From positions 6,723,227-6,787,226 of the forward strand of contig NZ_CP030287.1 of assembly GCF_003287935.1 (NCBI RefSeq): a stretch of DNA of 64,000 nt, given 5' to 3'. Origin of the DNA: Streptomyces sp. ICC1 (GTDB lineage Bacteria; Actinomycetota; Actinomycetes; Streptomycetales; Streptomycetaceae). Under the pieces are notes generated by a model that saw only the letters and a list, made by a program, of their open reading frames with translations, was not told where the DNA came from and did no database searches. Below are positions 30,005 through 38,799 of this stretch, in pieces. Within the stretch, counting starts at the first letter, position 1, and each line of letters opens with the position of its first letter. A program made the position numbers and the translations under genes.

Positions 30005-31039
30005 TTATACGTCGTCCCAGGCCATCGCGCTCATCCGCCAGCCGGCGGGCGTGCGGACGAACTGCGTGGTTTTGCGGCCGGAGCCCTCGAACCACTCGCC
30101 GTCGAGGAAGCCGGACTTACCGTACTCGCTGAACCGGTGGGCGACCGTGCCGAAGACCTCGGTCCGCTCGGAGACCTCCCACTCGGAGAACTCGGTCAGC
30201 GTCCCGTCCGTGAGGATCTTCTCCCGGGGCTCGACGAACGCGTCGAGGTCGTAGACCACGGGCTCGCCGCCGACGTTCTTGATGATCGTTCCCTGCGGAA
30301 TGAACACCTCGCGGACGGCTTCGAGGTTCGGCCGGCCGCCGCCGGTGTTGGCGAACGCGCCGAGGAAGGTGCGCATGAGCCGGTCGAGCTCGGCCTTGGC
30401 GACCCGGTGCGCCGCTTCCGCCGGCACCTCGCCCGTCGCCGCGTCCGCCTTCTCGTCCGCCTTCTCGTCCGTCTTGGCGTCCGTCTTGGCGTCCGCCGCG
30501 GGTGACCACTCCTCGGACAGGACCGACCAGATCTCGGTGTCGTGCCGTACGCCCCGGTACGAGGTCCGCTGTCGCAGCACACCGTCACGGGTCATCCCGA
30601 GCCTGCGCGCGGCCTCGACGCTGCGGGTGTTGCCCGACGAGACCCACCATTCGACCCGGCTCATCCCGCGTTCCCCGAAGGCCCAGCCGATCAGCTCCCG
30701 GCACGCCCGGGTCACCAGCCCCCGGCCCTCGCCCGCGGCCTCCAGCCAGCAGCCGATCTCGCACACCCCGGCGGCGGCGTCGAACTGCGTGAACATCACG
30801 CCGCCGACCAGCGTGCCGTCCAGCCAGATCCCGTAGATCCGGGCGCCGTCCGCGGCCTGCCGGTCGGCGTACCGCTGGAGTACGGCGGTGGCGGACGGGA
30901 GGTCGGTGCTGAACGTCGCCCACGGTATCCAGGGGTCCACGGAGGGCCGGGCGCGGTCCATGTGGGCGAGGAACTCCCGCGCGTGCGAGGGCTCCAGGGG
31001 GCGGAGGCGGGCGTTTTCGCCGATCGGCAGTGTGAACAC
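30005..31039 (-). CDS. GNAT acetyltransferase fused to a SnoaL-like domain
   Basis: A 344-residue fusion. Residues 1 to about 180 are an N-acetyltransferase of the RimJ type (ARLRPLEPSHAREFLAHMD, GIWLDGTLVGGVMF, EGRGLVTRACRELIGWAF, GNTRSVEAARRLGM). A Lys/Asp repeat linker (KTDAKTDEKADEKAD) joins it to a C-terminal SnoaL/DUF4440-like domain (about 215-344; LDRLMRTFLGAFANTGGG, FVRTPAGWRMSAMAWD). The fusion could couple acetylation with binding of the small substrate. GTG 31039 has gagg upstream. Coupled with the exporter gene and divergent from a TetR gene. Confidence 0.78.
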   Translation of the reverse strand: MFTLPIGENARLRPLEPSHAREFLAHMDRARPSVDPWIPWATFSTDLPSATAVLQRYADRQAADGARIYGIWLDGTLVGGVMFTQFDAAAGVCEIGCWLEAAGEGRGLVTRACRELIGWAFGERGMSRVEWWVSSGNTRSVEAARRLGMTRDGVLRQRTSYRGVRHDTEIWSVLSEEWSPAADAKTDAKTDEKADEKADAATGEVPAEAAHRVAKAELDRLMRTFLGAFANTGGGRPNLEAVREVFIPQGTIIKNVGGEPVVYDLDAFVEPREKILTDGTLTEFSEWEVSERTEVFGTVAHRFSEYGKSGFLDGEWFEGSGRKTTQFVRTPAGWRMSAMAWDDV

Positions 31040-31091
31040 GGATACCTCGATCCTCAGTGCGTAACAAGCGTTCGGTATGTAAGGTAGCAGC

Positions 31092-31694
31092 ATGCCACCC
31101 CCCGCACCCGGAGATCGTGAAGCCCGCCGCGAGGACGTGTCCCAGGCGGTCTGGCACGTACTCGCCGACAAGGGCTTCGGCGGCCTGACCCTGCGCGCCG
31201 TCGCCGCCGCGATGAACGTCTCGACCGGGATGCTCATGCACTACTTCCCGACCAAGCGGGCCCTGATCGCGCACGCCCTGGACCTGCTGGAGAAGCGCAC
31301 CGCGCAACGCCCCCGTCGCGCCCGCCCCACCGAGGGCCTGGCCGCCGTACGGGCCGTGCTGCTGGACATCCTGCCGCTGACCCCGGACGACACCGCCCGC
31401 AACCGCATCTGGGTCAGCTCCTGGGACCTGGCCCTGGCCGATGACGGCCTGGCCGCCGACCAGGCCGACCGCTACACCCGGATGCGCTCGGCGATCCGCC
31501 CGCACTTCGAAGCCGCGCTCGGCCTGGGCGAGCTCCCCGAGACCGCCGATCCCGAACAACTCGCCGCCACCGCCGTCGCGTTCACCCACGGACTCGTGGT
31601 CCAGGCCCTCTTCGACCCCGGCCGCTTCCCCGAGGACGTACAGACCGCCATGGTCGACGGGTTCCTCGCCTCGACGCGGACGCCGCTGCGCTGA
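31092..31694 (+). CDS. TetR-family transcriptional regulator
   Basis: A 200-residue regulator. HTH at about 12-58 (GLTLRAVAAAMNVSTGMLMHYFPTKRALI), with a C-terminal ligand domain of the TetR_C_6/BetI-like kind (NRIWVSSWDLALADDGLAADQ). Divergent from the GNAT-SnoaL / MFS operon with 52 bp between starts, so it most likely controls that operon; no clean inverted repeat was found in the gap. Its ligand is unknown. Confidence 0.85.
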   Translation: MPPPAPGDREARREDVSQAVWHVLADKGFGGLTLRAVAAAMNVSTGMLMHYFPTKRALIAHALDLLEKRTAQRPRRARPTEGLAAVRAVLLDILPLTPDDTARNRIWVSSWDLALADDGLAADQADRYTRMRSAIRPHFEAALGLGELPETADPEQLAATAVAFTHGLVVQALFDPGRFPEDVQTAMVDGFLASTRTPLR

Positions 31695-31760
31695 CCGCTG
31701 CGCTGACGCGGCCGGCCCCGGACCCGAGGTCGGGGGGTCCTGGTCAGCGCCGGTGCGCCG

Positions 31761-33203
31761 CTACGCCCCGCCGGGCGAGCTCAGTTCACCCGTCCGCGCC
31801 ACGCCCCCGTACCAGCGCGCGCTCGACTTGGGCGTGCGCTCCAGCGTCGCGAAGTCGACGTGGACGGCCCCGAACCGCTTCGCGTACCCGTACGACCACT
31901 CGAAGTTGTCGAGCAGCGACCAGAGGAAGTAGCCGTGTACGTCCACCCCCGCGCCGATCGCCCGGTGCACGGCGTCCAGGTGCGCGTGGACGTACGCGGC
32001 GCGCTCCGGATCGTGGACCGTGCCGTCCGGACCGACCTCGTCCTCGTACGCCGCCCCGTTCTCGCTGATGACGAGCGGCAGGCCGGGATACCGGGCCGCG
32101 GTCCGGGTCAGCAGCTCGTACAGCGAGTCCGGGGCGACCGGCCAGCCCATCGCCGTGCGCGCGCCCGCCGCGCGGTGGAAGGCGACGTCGTCGGCGCCCG
32201 GCCAGGGGGAGTGCTCGCTGCTTCCGTGCCCGTCGTCCCGCGGCCGCTCCGTGCCCGCCGCGACGTGTGAAACGACCGTCGGCGTGTAGTAGTTGACGGC
32301 GAGCAGGTCCAGGGGCTGGCGGATCGCGGCGGTGTCGCCGTCCCGGACGAAGGACCAGTCGGTCAGGTGCGCCGTGTCCGCGAACAGGTCCCGCGGGTAG
32401 GCGCCCTCCAGCATCGGGCCCAGCCAGATCCGGTTGCCGACGGCGTCGATCCGCCGGGCCGCCTCCCGGTCCTCGGGCGAAGGGGTCAGGGGGCGGACCT
32501 CGTGGAGGTTGAGGGAGACCGCCAGCTGGCCGCCCCCCGGCAGCGCGGCCCGCAGGGCCTGCGCGGCGAGGCCGTGACCGAGGTTGAGGTGGTGCGCCGC
32601 GCGCAGGGCGGCGACCGGGTCGGTGCGGCCCGGGGCGTGGACCCCGGAGCCGTAGCCGAGGAACGCGCTGCACCAGGGCTCGTTGAGCGTGGTCCAGCGC
32701 CGCACCCGGTCTCCGAGGGCGTCCGCGACGAGGCCCGCGTACTCGGCGAACCGCTCCGCGGTCGAACGCTCCGGCCAGCCGCCCGCGTCCTCCAACTCCT
32801 GCGGCAGGTCCCAGTGGTAGAGGGTGAGGGCGGGTTCGATGCCGGCGGCGAGCAGTTCGTCGACGAGCCGGCGGTAGAAGTCCAGGCCCCGTTGGACGAC
32901 AGGGCCCCGGCCGGTCGGCTGGACGCGGGACCAGGAGACGGAGAACCGGTAGGCATTGAGGCCGAGTTCGGACATCAGTCGGACGTCTTCGCGGAACCGG
33001 TGGTAGTGGTCCACCGCCACGTCACCGGTATGGCCTTCGAAGACCTTGCCGGGGGTGTGCGAGAAGGTGTCCCAGATGGAGGGGGTCCGGCCGTCCTCCC
33101 GCGCGGCTCCCTCGATCTGGTACGCGGCGGTGGCCGCGCCCCACAGGAAGTCGGACGGGAAGGTACGGACGGCGGCGAGTGGCCGGGTCTCGGACGCGGT
33201 CAT
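31761..33203 (-). CDS. bglC: Beta-glucosidase, GH1 (BglC-like)
   Basis: A 480-residue cytoplasmic glycoside hydrolase family 1 enzyme that cleaves cellobiose to glucose. The acid/base is in TTLNEPW and the nucleophile in [26 protein letters not shown] and [13 protein letters not shown] are family hallmarks. In Streptomyces this gene ends the cebEFG-bglC operon. Here only the last codons of the permease gene remain upstream. A CebR-like operator overlaps the ribosome site of ATG 33203. It may use sugar brought by a transporter encoded elsewhere, or be silenced. Confidence 0.88.
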   Translation of the reverse strand: MTASETRPLAAVRTFPSDFLWGAATAAYQIEGAAREDGRTPSIWDTFSHTPGKVFEGHTGDVAVDHYHRFREDVRLMSELGLNAYRFSVSWSRVQPTGRGPVVQRGLDFYRRLVDELLAAGIEPALTLYHWDLPQELEDAGGWPERSTAERFAEYAGLVADALGDRVRRWTTLNEPWCSAFLGYGSGVHAPGRTDPVAALRAAHHLNLGHGLAAQALRAALPGGGQLAVSLNLHEVRPLTPSPEDREAARRIDAVGNRIWLGPMLEGAYPRDLFADTAHLTDWSFVRDGDTAAIRQPLDLLAVNYYTPTVVSHVAAGTERPRDDGHGSSEHSPWPGADDVAFHRAAGARTAMGWPVAPDSLYELLTRTAARYPGLPLVISENGAAYEDEVGPDGTVHDPERAAYVHAHLDAVHRAIGAGVDVHGYFLWSLLDNFEWSYGYAKRFGAVHVDFATLERTPKSSARWYGGVARTGELSSPGGA

Positions 33204-33204
33204 A

Positions 33205-33218
33205 TGAGAGCGCTCCCA
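33205..33218. promoter_or_regulatory. CebR-like operator overlapping the ribosome site
   Basis: TGAGAGCGCTCCCA differs at one position from the CebR palindrome TGGGAGCGCTCCCA. On the minus strand its GGGAGC is also the Shine-Dalgarno sequence of the beta-glucosidase gene. Confidence 0.75.
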
Positions 33219-33238
33219 ACGCGAGTGCGGATGATGGT

Positions 33239-33300
33239 GCGGTACGGATGATGGTGCGGTACGGATGGTGGTGCGGTACGGATGGTGGTGCGGTACGGAC
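33239..33300. repeat. 17-bp tandem repeat
   Basis: gcggtacggatgatggt and close variants are repeated 3.6 times between the beta-glucosidase gene and the permease remnant. Confidence 0.85.
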
Positions 33301-33318
33301 GGGGGACGAGCGGGCCGG

Positions 33319-33452
33319 TCAGTTCTTGACGGCGCCGGCGGTGATGCCGCCCACGATGTGCTTGCCGAGGACGGCGAAGACCAGGAGCAGCGGCAGCGTG
33401 GAGATGAGCGCGCCGGTGAGCACGACGGCCTGGTCGACGGTGGGCCGGAGGG
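33319..33452 (-). pseudogene. 3' remnant of a sugar ABC-transporter permease (CebG-like)
   Basis: The last 44 codons of an inner-membrane permease: [40 protein letters not shown], then stop. This is the standard C-terminal end of carbohydrate permeases of the MalG/CebG type. The frame is cut abruptly at 33453 where the AraC-type gene's stop codon begins. The other ~230 codons, the second permease gene and the binding protein gene are absent. Confidence 0.75.
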
Positions 33453-33453
33453 G

Positions 33454-34431
33454 CTACCGGAATCGGCGCCGGTACTCGGCGGGAGTGGTCCCCAGCCGAC
33501 GCTGGAAGGAGCGGTGCAAGGTCTCCACCGAGCCCAGGCCGCTGGCCGCGGCGATGTCCGGCAGGCTCCCGTCGCTCTCCTCCAGCAGGCGGCGGGCGGA
33601 TTCGAGGCGGGCGGATTCCACGTAGGCGGCCGGCGTGCCATCGGTGCGCAGCCGGAACAGCCGGGAGAAGTGGCGCACGCTCAGGTGCAGCCGTGCGGCC
33701 AGGGCCTCCGCGGTGAGGTCCTCGGTGAGATGGTCGGCGATCCACACGCGCAGGTCGTCGATGCGGTCGCCCGCAGTGGCCGGGGCGGAAAGCGGAACGC
33801 TGAACTGGCTCTGCCCGCCGGAACGCTTGACGTACATGACCATCATCCGTGCGGTGGCCAGGGCAACGGCCTGGCCGTGGTCCTCGGCGACCATAGCCAG
33901 CGCCATGTCCATCCCCGAGGTGACACCCGCGCAGGTCCACACGCTCCCGGATCGGATGAAGATGGGGTCCGGATCGACGGTCACCCGCGGATGGTCGGCG
34001 GCCAGCCGTGCGGCGGTGAGCCAGTGGGTCGTGGCGGACAGGCCGTCCAGCAGGCCCGCCGCGGCCAGCAGATGGGCTCCCGCGCAGATCGACCCGGTCC
34101 TGCGCGCAGGAGGCGCCGCTTCACGCAGCCAGTCGGTGACCTCGCTGTCGATCACCGGCTCCACCCCGTCGCCGACCAGGTTGACCGCGCCGGCCACGAG
34201 CAGGGTGTCGACCCGGCCGTGCACCTCGTCGAGGGCCAGGTCCGCCAGCAGCCGGACGCCGCTGGACGTGGCCACCGGCCCGCCGTCGGCCGTGGCGATC
34301 TGGACGAGATAGCCGGGGCGGGCGGTGCCGGCGACCCGTGTGGCAACCGAGAAAACCTCGGCCGGGCCGGTGACGTCCAGCAGTTCGGTACCGGGGAAGG
34401 CCACGATGACGACTTTGTGCGGTGCGGGCAT
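33454..34431 (-). CDS. GlxA-type AraC-family regulator with DJ-1/PfpI domain
   Basis: A 325-residue regulator. The N-terminal ~180 residues are a DJ-1/PfpI-like domain ([39 protein letters not shown]) that probably senses a ligand; the cysteine of the nucleophile elbow is present in ICAGAH. The C-terminal ~100 residues hold two AraC helix-turn-helix motifs ([46 protein letters not shown]). ATG 34431 is at the start of similarity; its ribosome site is poor. Its stop codon touches the permease remnant. Confidence 0.85.
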   Translation of the reverse strand: MPAPHKVVIVAFPGTELLDVTGPAEVFSVATRVAGTARPGYLVQIATADGGPVATSSGVRLLADLALDEVHGRVDTLLVAGAVNLVGDGVEPVIDSEVTDWLREAAPPARRTGSICAGAHLLAAAGLLDGLSATTHWLTAARLAADHPRVTVDPDPIFIRSGSVWTCAGVTSGMDMALAMVAEDHGQAVALATARMMVMYVKRSGGQSQFSVPLSAPATAGDRIDDLRVWIADHLTEDLTAEALAARLHLSVRHFSRLFRLRTDGTPAAYVESARLESARRLLEESDGSLPDIAAASGLGSVETLHRSFQRRLGTTPAEYRRRFR

Positions 34432-34673
34432 GTGCAGATCATTTCGCCCCGCCGGTAGTGGCCGCAATGACGAGGTTCTGTCAGATCCGGCCATCTCGAA
34501 GTCGTGTTTCGATGGCCAGGGCGACTTCTGATCGACCATGCGCAGACCGTACGCGGGCACGGCTGACAGCGGACGAAAGGCCCCTCGCCGTGGTGGGCCG
34601 ACAAGAACGGTCAGCGCGGCCAACGGGAATGCCCGAGGGCCACCGGCAGCACAGGCTGCGCCGGCGACGCGGC

Positions 34674-35156
34674 CTACTGCTGTGCGGCTTCGGCCGTGGT
34701 GTAGGAGGAGGCGAAGGTGAACGCGTGCGGGGAGGGCCCGTGCGCCCGCAGGTCCGCCAGCCGCTCCAGGGCCTCGTCCACGGTCGGGAGGTGCCCGGCG
34801 GGGACCCACCAGAGCACCATGTGCGCCTCGACGTGCCGTTCGAACCATTCGCGGCGCCGCCGCATCACCTCCAAGTGCCCGCTGCGGTAGGCGAAGTCCC
34901 AGAGGGCCTCCTGGGTCTCCCACACCGACAGGTTGACGATGACGTCCTCACCCGCCGGGCGCAGGCCGGTGGCATCGGCCGAGTCCTCCTCCACGAGCCG
35001 CCATACGAAGCCGGGCGTTCCGTCGGCGGCGGCGTTGACCGGGGCGAGCATCTCGACGAACGGCGCCACGCGCGGGTCGTCGAGGGGGTGACGGAGCGTC
35101 GCGACATTGAGTTGGGCGAGGTGCGCGGGATGTGCGGGATGCACGGATGCGGTCAT
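34674..35156 (-). CDS. DUF3291 protein
   Basis: A 160-residue protein recognised as DUF3291 by LAQLNVATLRHPLDDPRVAPFVEML, then SVWETQEALWDFAYRSGHLEVM and FERHVEAHMVLWWVPAGHLPTVDEA. The domain resembles the antibiotic biosynthesis monooxygenase/heme-degrading alpha-beta barrel, but no function is established. It is 33 bp downstream of a Cys-bearing HTH regulator gene and probably in one operon with it. Confidence 0.8.
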   Translation of the reverse strand: MTASVHPAHPAHLAQLNVATLRHPLDDPRVAPFVEMLAPVNAAADGTPGFVWRLVEEDSADATGLRPAGEDVIVNLSVWETQEALWDFAYRSGHLEVMRRRREWFERHVEAHMVLWWVPAGHLPTVDEALERLADLRAHGPSPHAFTFASSYTTAEAAQQ

Positions 35157-35188
35157 GGACTCATCCCAGCACGACCAGCTTTTCTATG

Positions 35189-35923
35189 TCAATCCCCATT
35201 GTTTTTAGAAGCCTCGACCACCACGCAGCATTCGCCCGGCCGGGCGTCCATGCGGGCGCGGACGGGACCGTCCGCGCCGAGCAGTCCTTCCAACAGTGCG
35301 AGGTTCATGCCGCATACGAGCGGCGGGAAGCGCTCGGCGACGGCATGGAAGGGACAGTTGCGCATACGGACGACAGGTGCGGCCGCCCCGGCCGCCCCCT
35401 CGGAGCCTTCGGCCCCTTCGACGTTCTCGGTACCCCCGACGCCCTCGGTACCCCCGACTCCTTCCAGGTGCGGTTCGTATCCGCGGGCGGCCAGCATCTT
35501 CACGGCCTCTTCAAGGTCGCCACAGGGCTCCGCGTGGCCGCGCAGGGCCTCACCCCGGCTCCGCGCGGCCGCGCGGAGCCCGACGTCGAGCCCGGCCTGC
35601 TCGGCGGCCTCGGCGAGCAGCTCGGCGACGGTGCGGTAGTCGCGGGCGGGCAGCGACACCGCCCATTCGGCCCGCGCCCGCGTGTACACCTTCGCGGGAC
35701 GACCCGCCCCCGGACCCGAGCGGCCCGTCAGCCGGCGGCTACCGCTCTCCAGCAGTCCGGCCTCAGTCAGCTTGTCCAGATGGTGCGCGGCGAGCGTGCG
35801 CGCCACCCCGGCCGCCTCGGCGGCCTCGTTGCGGCCGACCTCACGGCCCTGCGCCGCCACGTACTCATACAGGCGGCGCCGCACCGGATCCTGCAACACC
35901 GCGATCGCGTCAATGTCCTCCAC
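35189..35923 (-). CDS. HTH regulator with a C-terminal cysteine cluster (SufR-like)
   Basis: A 244-residue regulator. The winged helix (about 10-75; DPVRRRLYEYV, NEAAEAAGVARTLAAHHLDKL) is of the ArsR/MarR type. An acidic low-complexity insert (GVGGTEGVGGTENVEGAEG) interrupts the C-terminal half. The end has CPFHAVAERFPPLVCGMN and a CC pair, which resembles the Fe-S ligand set of SufR-type regulators. It may sense iron-sulfur status or redox. Likely cotranscribed with the DUF3291 gene. The ligand is inferred, not shown. Confidence 0.72.
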   Translation of the reverse strand: MEDIDAIAVLQDPVRRRLYEYVAAQGREVGRNEAAEAAGVARTLAAHHLDKLTEAGLLESGSRRLTGRSGPGAGRPAKVYTRARAEWAVSLPARDYRTVAELLAEAAEQAGLDVGLRAAARSRGEALRGHAEPCGDLEEAVKMLAARGYEPHLEGVGGTEGVGGTENVEGAEGSEGAAGAAAPVVRMRNCPFHAVAERFPPLVCGMNLALLEGLLGADGPVRARMDARPGECCVVVEASKNNGD

Positions 35924-36009
35924 CCGGCCATTCTACGAACAACACAGATTGGAGATAGAAAGGCGGGCCGGCCCCGGCAAGTGCGCAGTGCATCCCTCGG
36001 TCGCACTGC

Positions 36010-36057
36010 TGTGACTGAGCGGCCTACTTGGCCCGATCGGCCAACTGCGCCGCTCAG
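36010..36057. repeat. Hairpin repeat A (48 bp)
   Basis: Begins TGTGACTGAGCGGC and ends GCCGCTCAG, so its ends pair over 9 bp; an inner TTGGCC / GGCCAA also pairs. It aligns with repeat B (37500-37546) along the whole length with about 70-75% identity. Confidence 0.65.
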
Positions 36058-36157
36058 CCCACGCCGCAGCGGTTCTTGCCCCGCACGACCGATGCCGGGC
36101 TGTTGCTGTGCTCGTGTCCCGAGCGGGGGACGAGGACACAGCGCAGGGCCGGCACCG

Positions 36158-37414
36158 TCACTCGAGGCGCCTGATCGGCTTTCCGAGCAGTTCGGTCAGC
36201 TCCGCGTCGACGGCCGCGATCAGCGTCGGCCCCCAAATGGTCAGTGTCTGTTCCCAGGGGTGGCCGAAGGTGCCCAGGCGCAGGTCGTCGGTGAGGTGGA
36301 GATAGTAGTCGCCGTTGGGATAGGTGCCTTTGCCGGGCCGGGGCGGCCGTCCGGGGATGTCGGTGCGGCGGGGGTCGTAGCGGTAGCCGTCGTGATTCCA
36401 GTCGAGCCAGTGGACGAACTCCCCGGGCTCGGTGGCGGTGAGCAGTCCGCGCTGGACGATCGCGTCGAGCCGTTCGGGGAGGTCCGGGACGATCCGGTGG
36501 TGGGAGTGCAGGTTCCAGACCGCGGAGGGAACGGGATCGGTGATCGCGGGCCGGTAGGTGGTGCTTGGCTTGAAGTCGAAGTCCGCGTAGAAGCGGTCCC
36601 ACAGGGGACCGTCGTCGTGGAGCCAGTCGAGGAACTGTGCGGGGCGGGTGGTCTCGTGGCTGCCGGGCGGGCCCCAGTGGTAGGAGCGGACGGTGGCAGC
36701 CTCGGTGAAACCGGCTTCCAAGAGGCTCTCGCGCAGGGAGCCGTCGGCTTCGGCGAGCAGGGGGTGCCCGAGCCAACTCTGTCGCCGCCATCGGTCGGTG
36801 ACGGCTTTGACGAAGGCAGGATCGTTGCTGGTGAAGCCGCCGATGAGGGTGAAGGGGATTTCGTCGCCGTGCGCCCAGGCGACCTCGGTGACGATCCCAT
36901 CCTCCAACAGGACCTCGATGAGAACGTCACCCTCGTCGGAGGAGCCGTCCGCGATCATCTCTGCGTAGGGTGCGGCGTGCGGACCGGGGGAGCCCACGGC
37001 GATCGCCCATGTCTGCTCGGCCTGGCCCGGGACCCGGTACAGGTCGTGCACCCCCTCCTGGGGCTCCATCCCGTCGGACCGCTCGCCGGGCAAAGGGGCG
37101 GCGATCAGCACGGAGCGCTCCCAGCCCGGGGCGAACCCCGCCGCTGTCAGCTCCTGTCCCAGGTCCGGCGGGTCGTGCCCGTAGACCTTCCACTCGATCG
37201 GCTCACTGCGTTCCGCGAAGACCTCCTGCTGGCGGCGCACCACTGCGGCGGTGTCCGTACCGGGGACGAGGGGGGCGTGCTCAGCGGTGCCGTGCGTGCC
37301 GTAGTGCCGGCGCGCGACAGGCCCGTCGGCCTCAACGACCACCCCGACCGGATGCCACGCGGGAACCCGCCCCCGCAGCCCCTCGTACATCGCCCACCAT
37401 TCACCCATGCCCAT
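36158..37414 (-). CDS. DUF2716 protein with GNAT-like N-terminal part
   Basis: A 418-residue protein. The C-terminal ~170 residues match DUF2716 (WDRFYADFDFKPSTTYRPAI, HWLDWNHDGYRYDP, NGDYYLHLTDDLRLGTFGHPWEQTLTIWG). The N-terminal part has acetyltransferase-like segments (GDEIPFTLIGGFTSN, WRRQSWLGHPLLAEADGSL) but the acetyl-CoA motif is not clear. Function unknown; DUF2716 proteins occur sporadically and may be mobile. It is flanked on both sides by related hairpin repeats. The start is uncertain between ATG 37414 and 37408. Confidence 0.65.
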   Translation of the reverse strand: MGMGEWWAMYEGLRGRVPAWHPVGVVVEADGPVARRHYGTHGTAEHAPLVPGTDTAAVVRRQQEVFAERSEPIEWKVYGHDPPDLGQELTAAGFAPGWERSVLIAAPLPGERSDGMEPQEGVHDLYRVPGQAEQTWAIAVGSPGPHAAPYAEMIADGSSDEGDVLIEVLLEDGIVTEVAWAHGDEIPFTLIGGFTSNDPAFVKAVTDRWRRQSWLGHPLLAEADGSLRESLLEAGFTEAATVRSYHWGPPGSHETTRPAQFLDWLHDDGPLWDRFYADFDFKPSTTYRPAITDPVPSAVWNLHSHHRIVPDLPERLDAIVQRGLLTATEPGEFVHWLDWNHDGYRYDPRRTDIPGRPPRPGKGTYPNGDYYLHLTDDLRLGTFGHPWEQTLTIWGPTLIAAVDAELTELLGKPIRRLE

Positions 37415-37451
37415 GATCAGGAGCCTAGACGGGCCCACACGGGCCAACCAG

Positions 37452-37490
37452 AACGCTCAGGGGCCAACTGCAGCGCTAAGTCAAGTCACA
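37452..37490 (-). repeat. Hairpin repeat C (inverted partial copy)
   Basis: On the minus strand TGTGACTT, a 5-bp insert gactt, then AGCGCTGCAGTTGGCCCC: an inverted relative of repeat B, from which it is separated by 9 bp. Together B and C can form a long stem-loop. Confidence 0.55.
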
Positions 37491-37499
37491 ACGGGCGGC

Positions 37500-37546
37500 T
37501 GTGACTTAGCGCTCTAGTCGGCCCGTCCAGCCAGATAGGCGCTCAG
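37500..37546. repeat. Hairpin repeat B (47 bp)
   Basis: Begins TGTGACTTAGCGCTC and ends GCGCTCAG. It is homologous to repeat A on the other side of the DUF2716 gene, in direct orientation. It sits in the shared 5' region of two divergent genes. Confidence 0.6.
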
Positions 37547-37588
37547 TACTCGGTAGAGCTGATCCACACCGTCCCATAGGGTCGGTCC

Positions 37589-38419
37589 GTGATGATCAAA
37601 GTGGGCGAACCGCGCAGCCTCGGCCTTCCTGCTCCCGAGGCGCGGTTGCGCTTCGGGACGGAACTGCAGGAGCTCGGCGGCGGGCCGCGGCGCCGCTTGC
37701 TGATGGTGGACGACGAGCCCGCCTTCGAGCTCAGCTTCTACTGCGGCACGTGCCCGCTCCTGTTCCGCCGGCTGGAGACGGCGAGGGAGAAGCTGTCCCT
37801 GGAGAGCATGCAGCAACGGCTCACCGGAGCGCTGGACGATCCGGACGACGGCGGCGTGATCGATGCGTTCGGTGCCTTGCTACCGGAAGGCGAGTACCTT
37901 CCGCTGCTCCTGGACGTGGAACCCCGGCTGGTCTTCCCCGGCAAGGAGGGCGACTACTTCAGCGGCGAGCAGGTCACGGCGTGGGGAATCGATCAGTTCT
38001 GGGGGCTCCCGGAGTACCCTCACACCCCGTACTACCGGACCTTCGAGACCGCCGTCGATGCGGACGCCCACCTCTACGAGTTCGTCGTGCCCATGGTTCC
38101 CCCGACCTGGAACGTGAGAGCGTGCGTCGAGGAGTACGTCGCACTCATGGAGCGGGGAACGGTCCCCACGGCGGTGGCGATCTCCACGCTGGACGTCTGC
38201 CAGTCCGCCCTCGGCCTGGCAGATGACCCTGCCGCGCACTGGGGCCTGACCCACTTCCTGCTCGACGGCCACCACAAACTGGAGGCCGCCGCCACGGCCG
38301 GCCGGCCGGTGCGGCTCCTCTCGCTGCTGACCTTGGGTGAAAGCCTGGCCGGAGCCGAAGACGCCGCCCGGCTGCCCGCCCTGCGCACCCGCCCCCGCTC
38401 GGCCCGAGTGACCGGATAG
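37589..38419 (+). CDS. Hypothetical protein, conserved-looking
   Basis: A 276-residue protein (GTG 37589 or ATG 37592) I do not recognise. It is globular, without signal peptide or membrane segments. Notable pieces are LLMVDDEPAFELSFYCGTCPLLFRR, a PEGEYLPLLLDVEPRLVFPG stretch, and HFLLDGHHKLEAA near the end, which contains a DGHHK motif that could bind metal or a nucleotide. Similar frames occur as stand-alone genes in Streptomyces. It is divergent from the DUF2716 gene with repeats B/C in between. Confidence 0.65.
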   Translation: MMIKVGEPRSLGLPAPEARLRFGTELQELGGGPRRRLLMVDDEPAFELSFYCGTCPLLFRRLETAREKLSLESMQQRLTGALDDPDDGGVIDAFGALLPEGEYLPLLLDVEPRLVFPGKEGDYFSGEQVTAWGIDQFWGLPEYPHTPYYRTFETAVDADAHLYEFVVPMVPPTWNVRACVEEYVALMERGTVPTAVAISTLDVCQSALGLADDPAAHWGLTHFLLDGHHKLEAAATAGRPVRLLSLLTLGESLAGAEDAARLPALRTRPRSARVTG

Positions 38420-38799
38420 TCGGCCCGCCTAGACAAATTCGTGCTCGAAAGCGGTGTGCACGGACTGGTGCGTCGGGCCAGGCCGGCCATTCCGCTGGGA
38501 CTGAAGCGCAGGCCCAGGTCGTAGTCCTCCACGTGCTGGATGACGGCAGCGTCGAGGGCGGAGGGCGTGGATCCGCCCATCGCGTCCCGCGTCCGGGGGT
38601 CTCGGGAGCGCCGTGCCAGGGGAGAGGGCGGGTGGCCAGGACATACGTTCTGCTGCCCGGCCTCGGCTAGCAGCCGGTGGCGGGCGAGGCCGGCGCGCGC
38701 GGGCGCGGGCGCGGGTGTGGGCGGATTGCCGGATTCGGTGAAAGCGCGCGGTAGGAGGGGGCCGTGCGCATAGAGTCCCAGAGTCCCAGTTCGGGAAAC

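Noticed and set aside
31040..31091. Inverted-repeat operator between the GNAT-SnoaL and TetR genes
   Set aside because: Only imperfect short symmetry around acaagcgttcggtatgt; too weak to call.
37452..37513. Integron attC-like site between the DUF2716 gene and its neighbour
   Set aside because: The imperfect hairpin superficially looks like attC, but the required GTTRRRY / RYYYAAC core sites are absent, and no integrase gene is present.
38429..38644. Small open frame on the minus strand before the CRISPR relic
   Set aside because: Composition is that of random GC-rich frame, no ribosome site, no domain. A short stretch in another frame (ALDAAVIQHVEDYDLGL) looks protein-like but is too short to support a gene.
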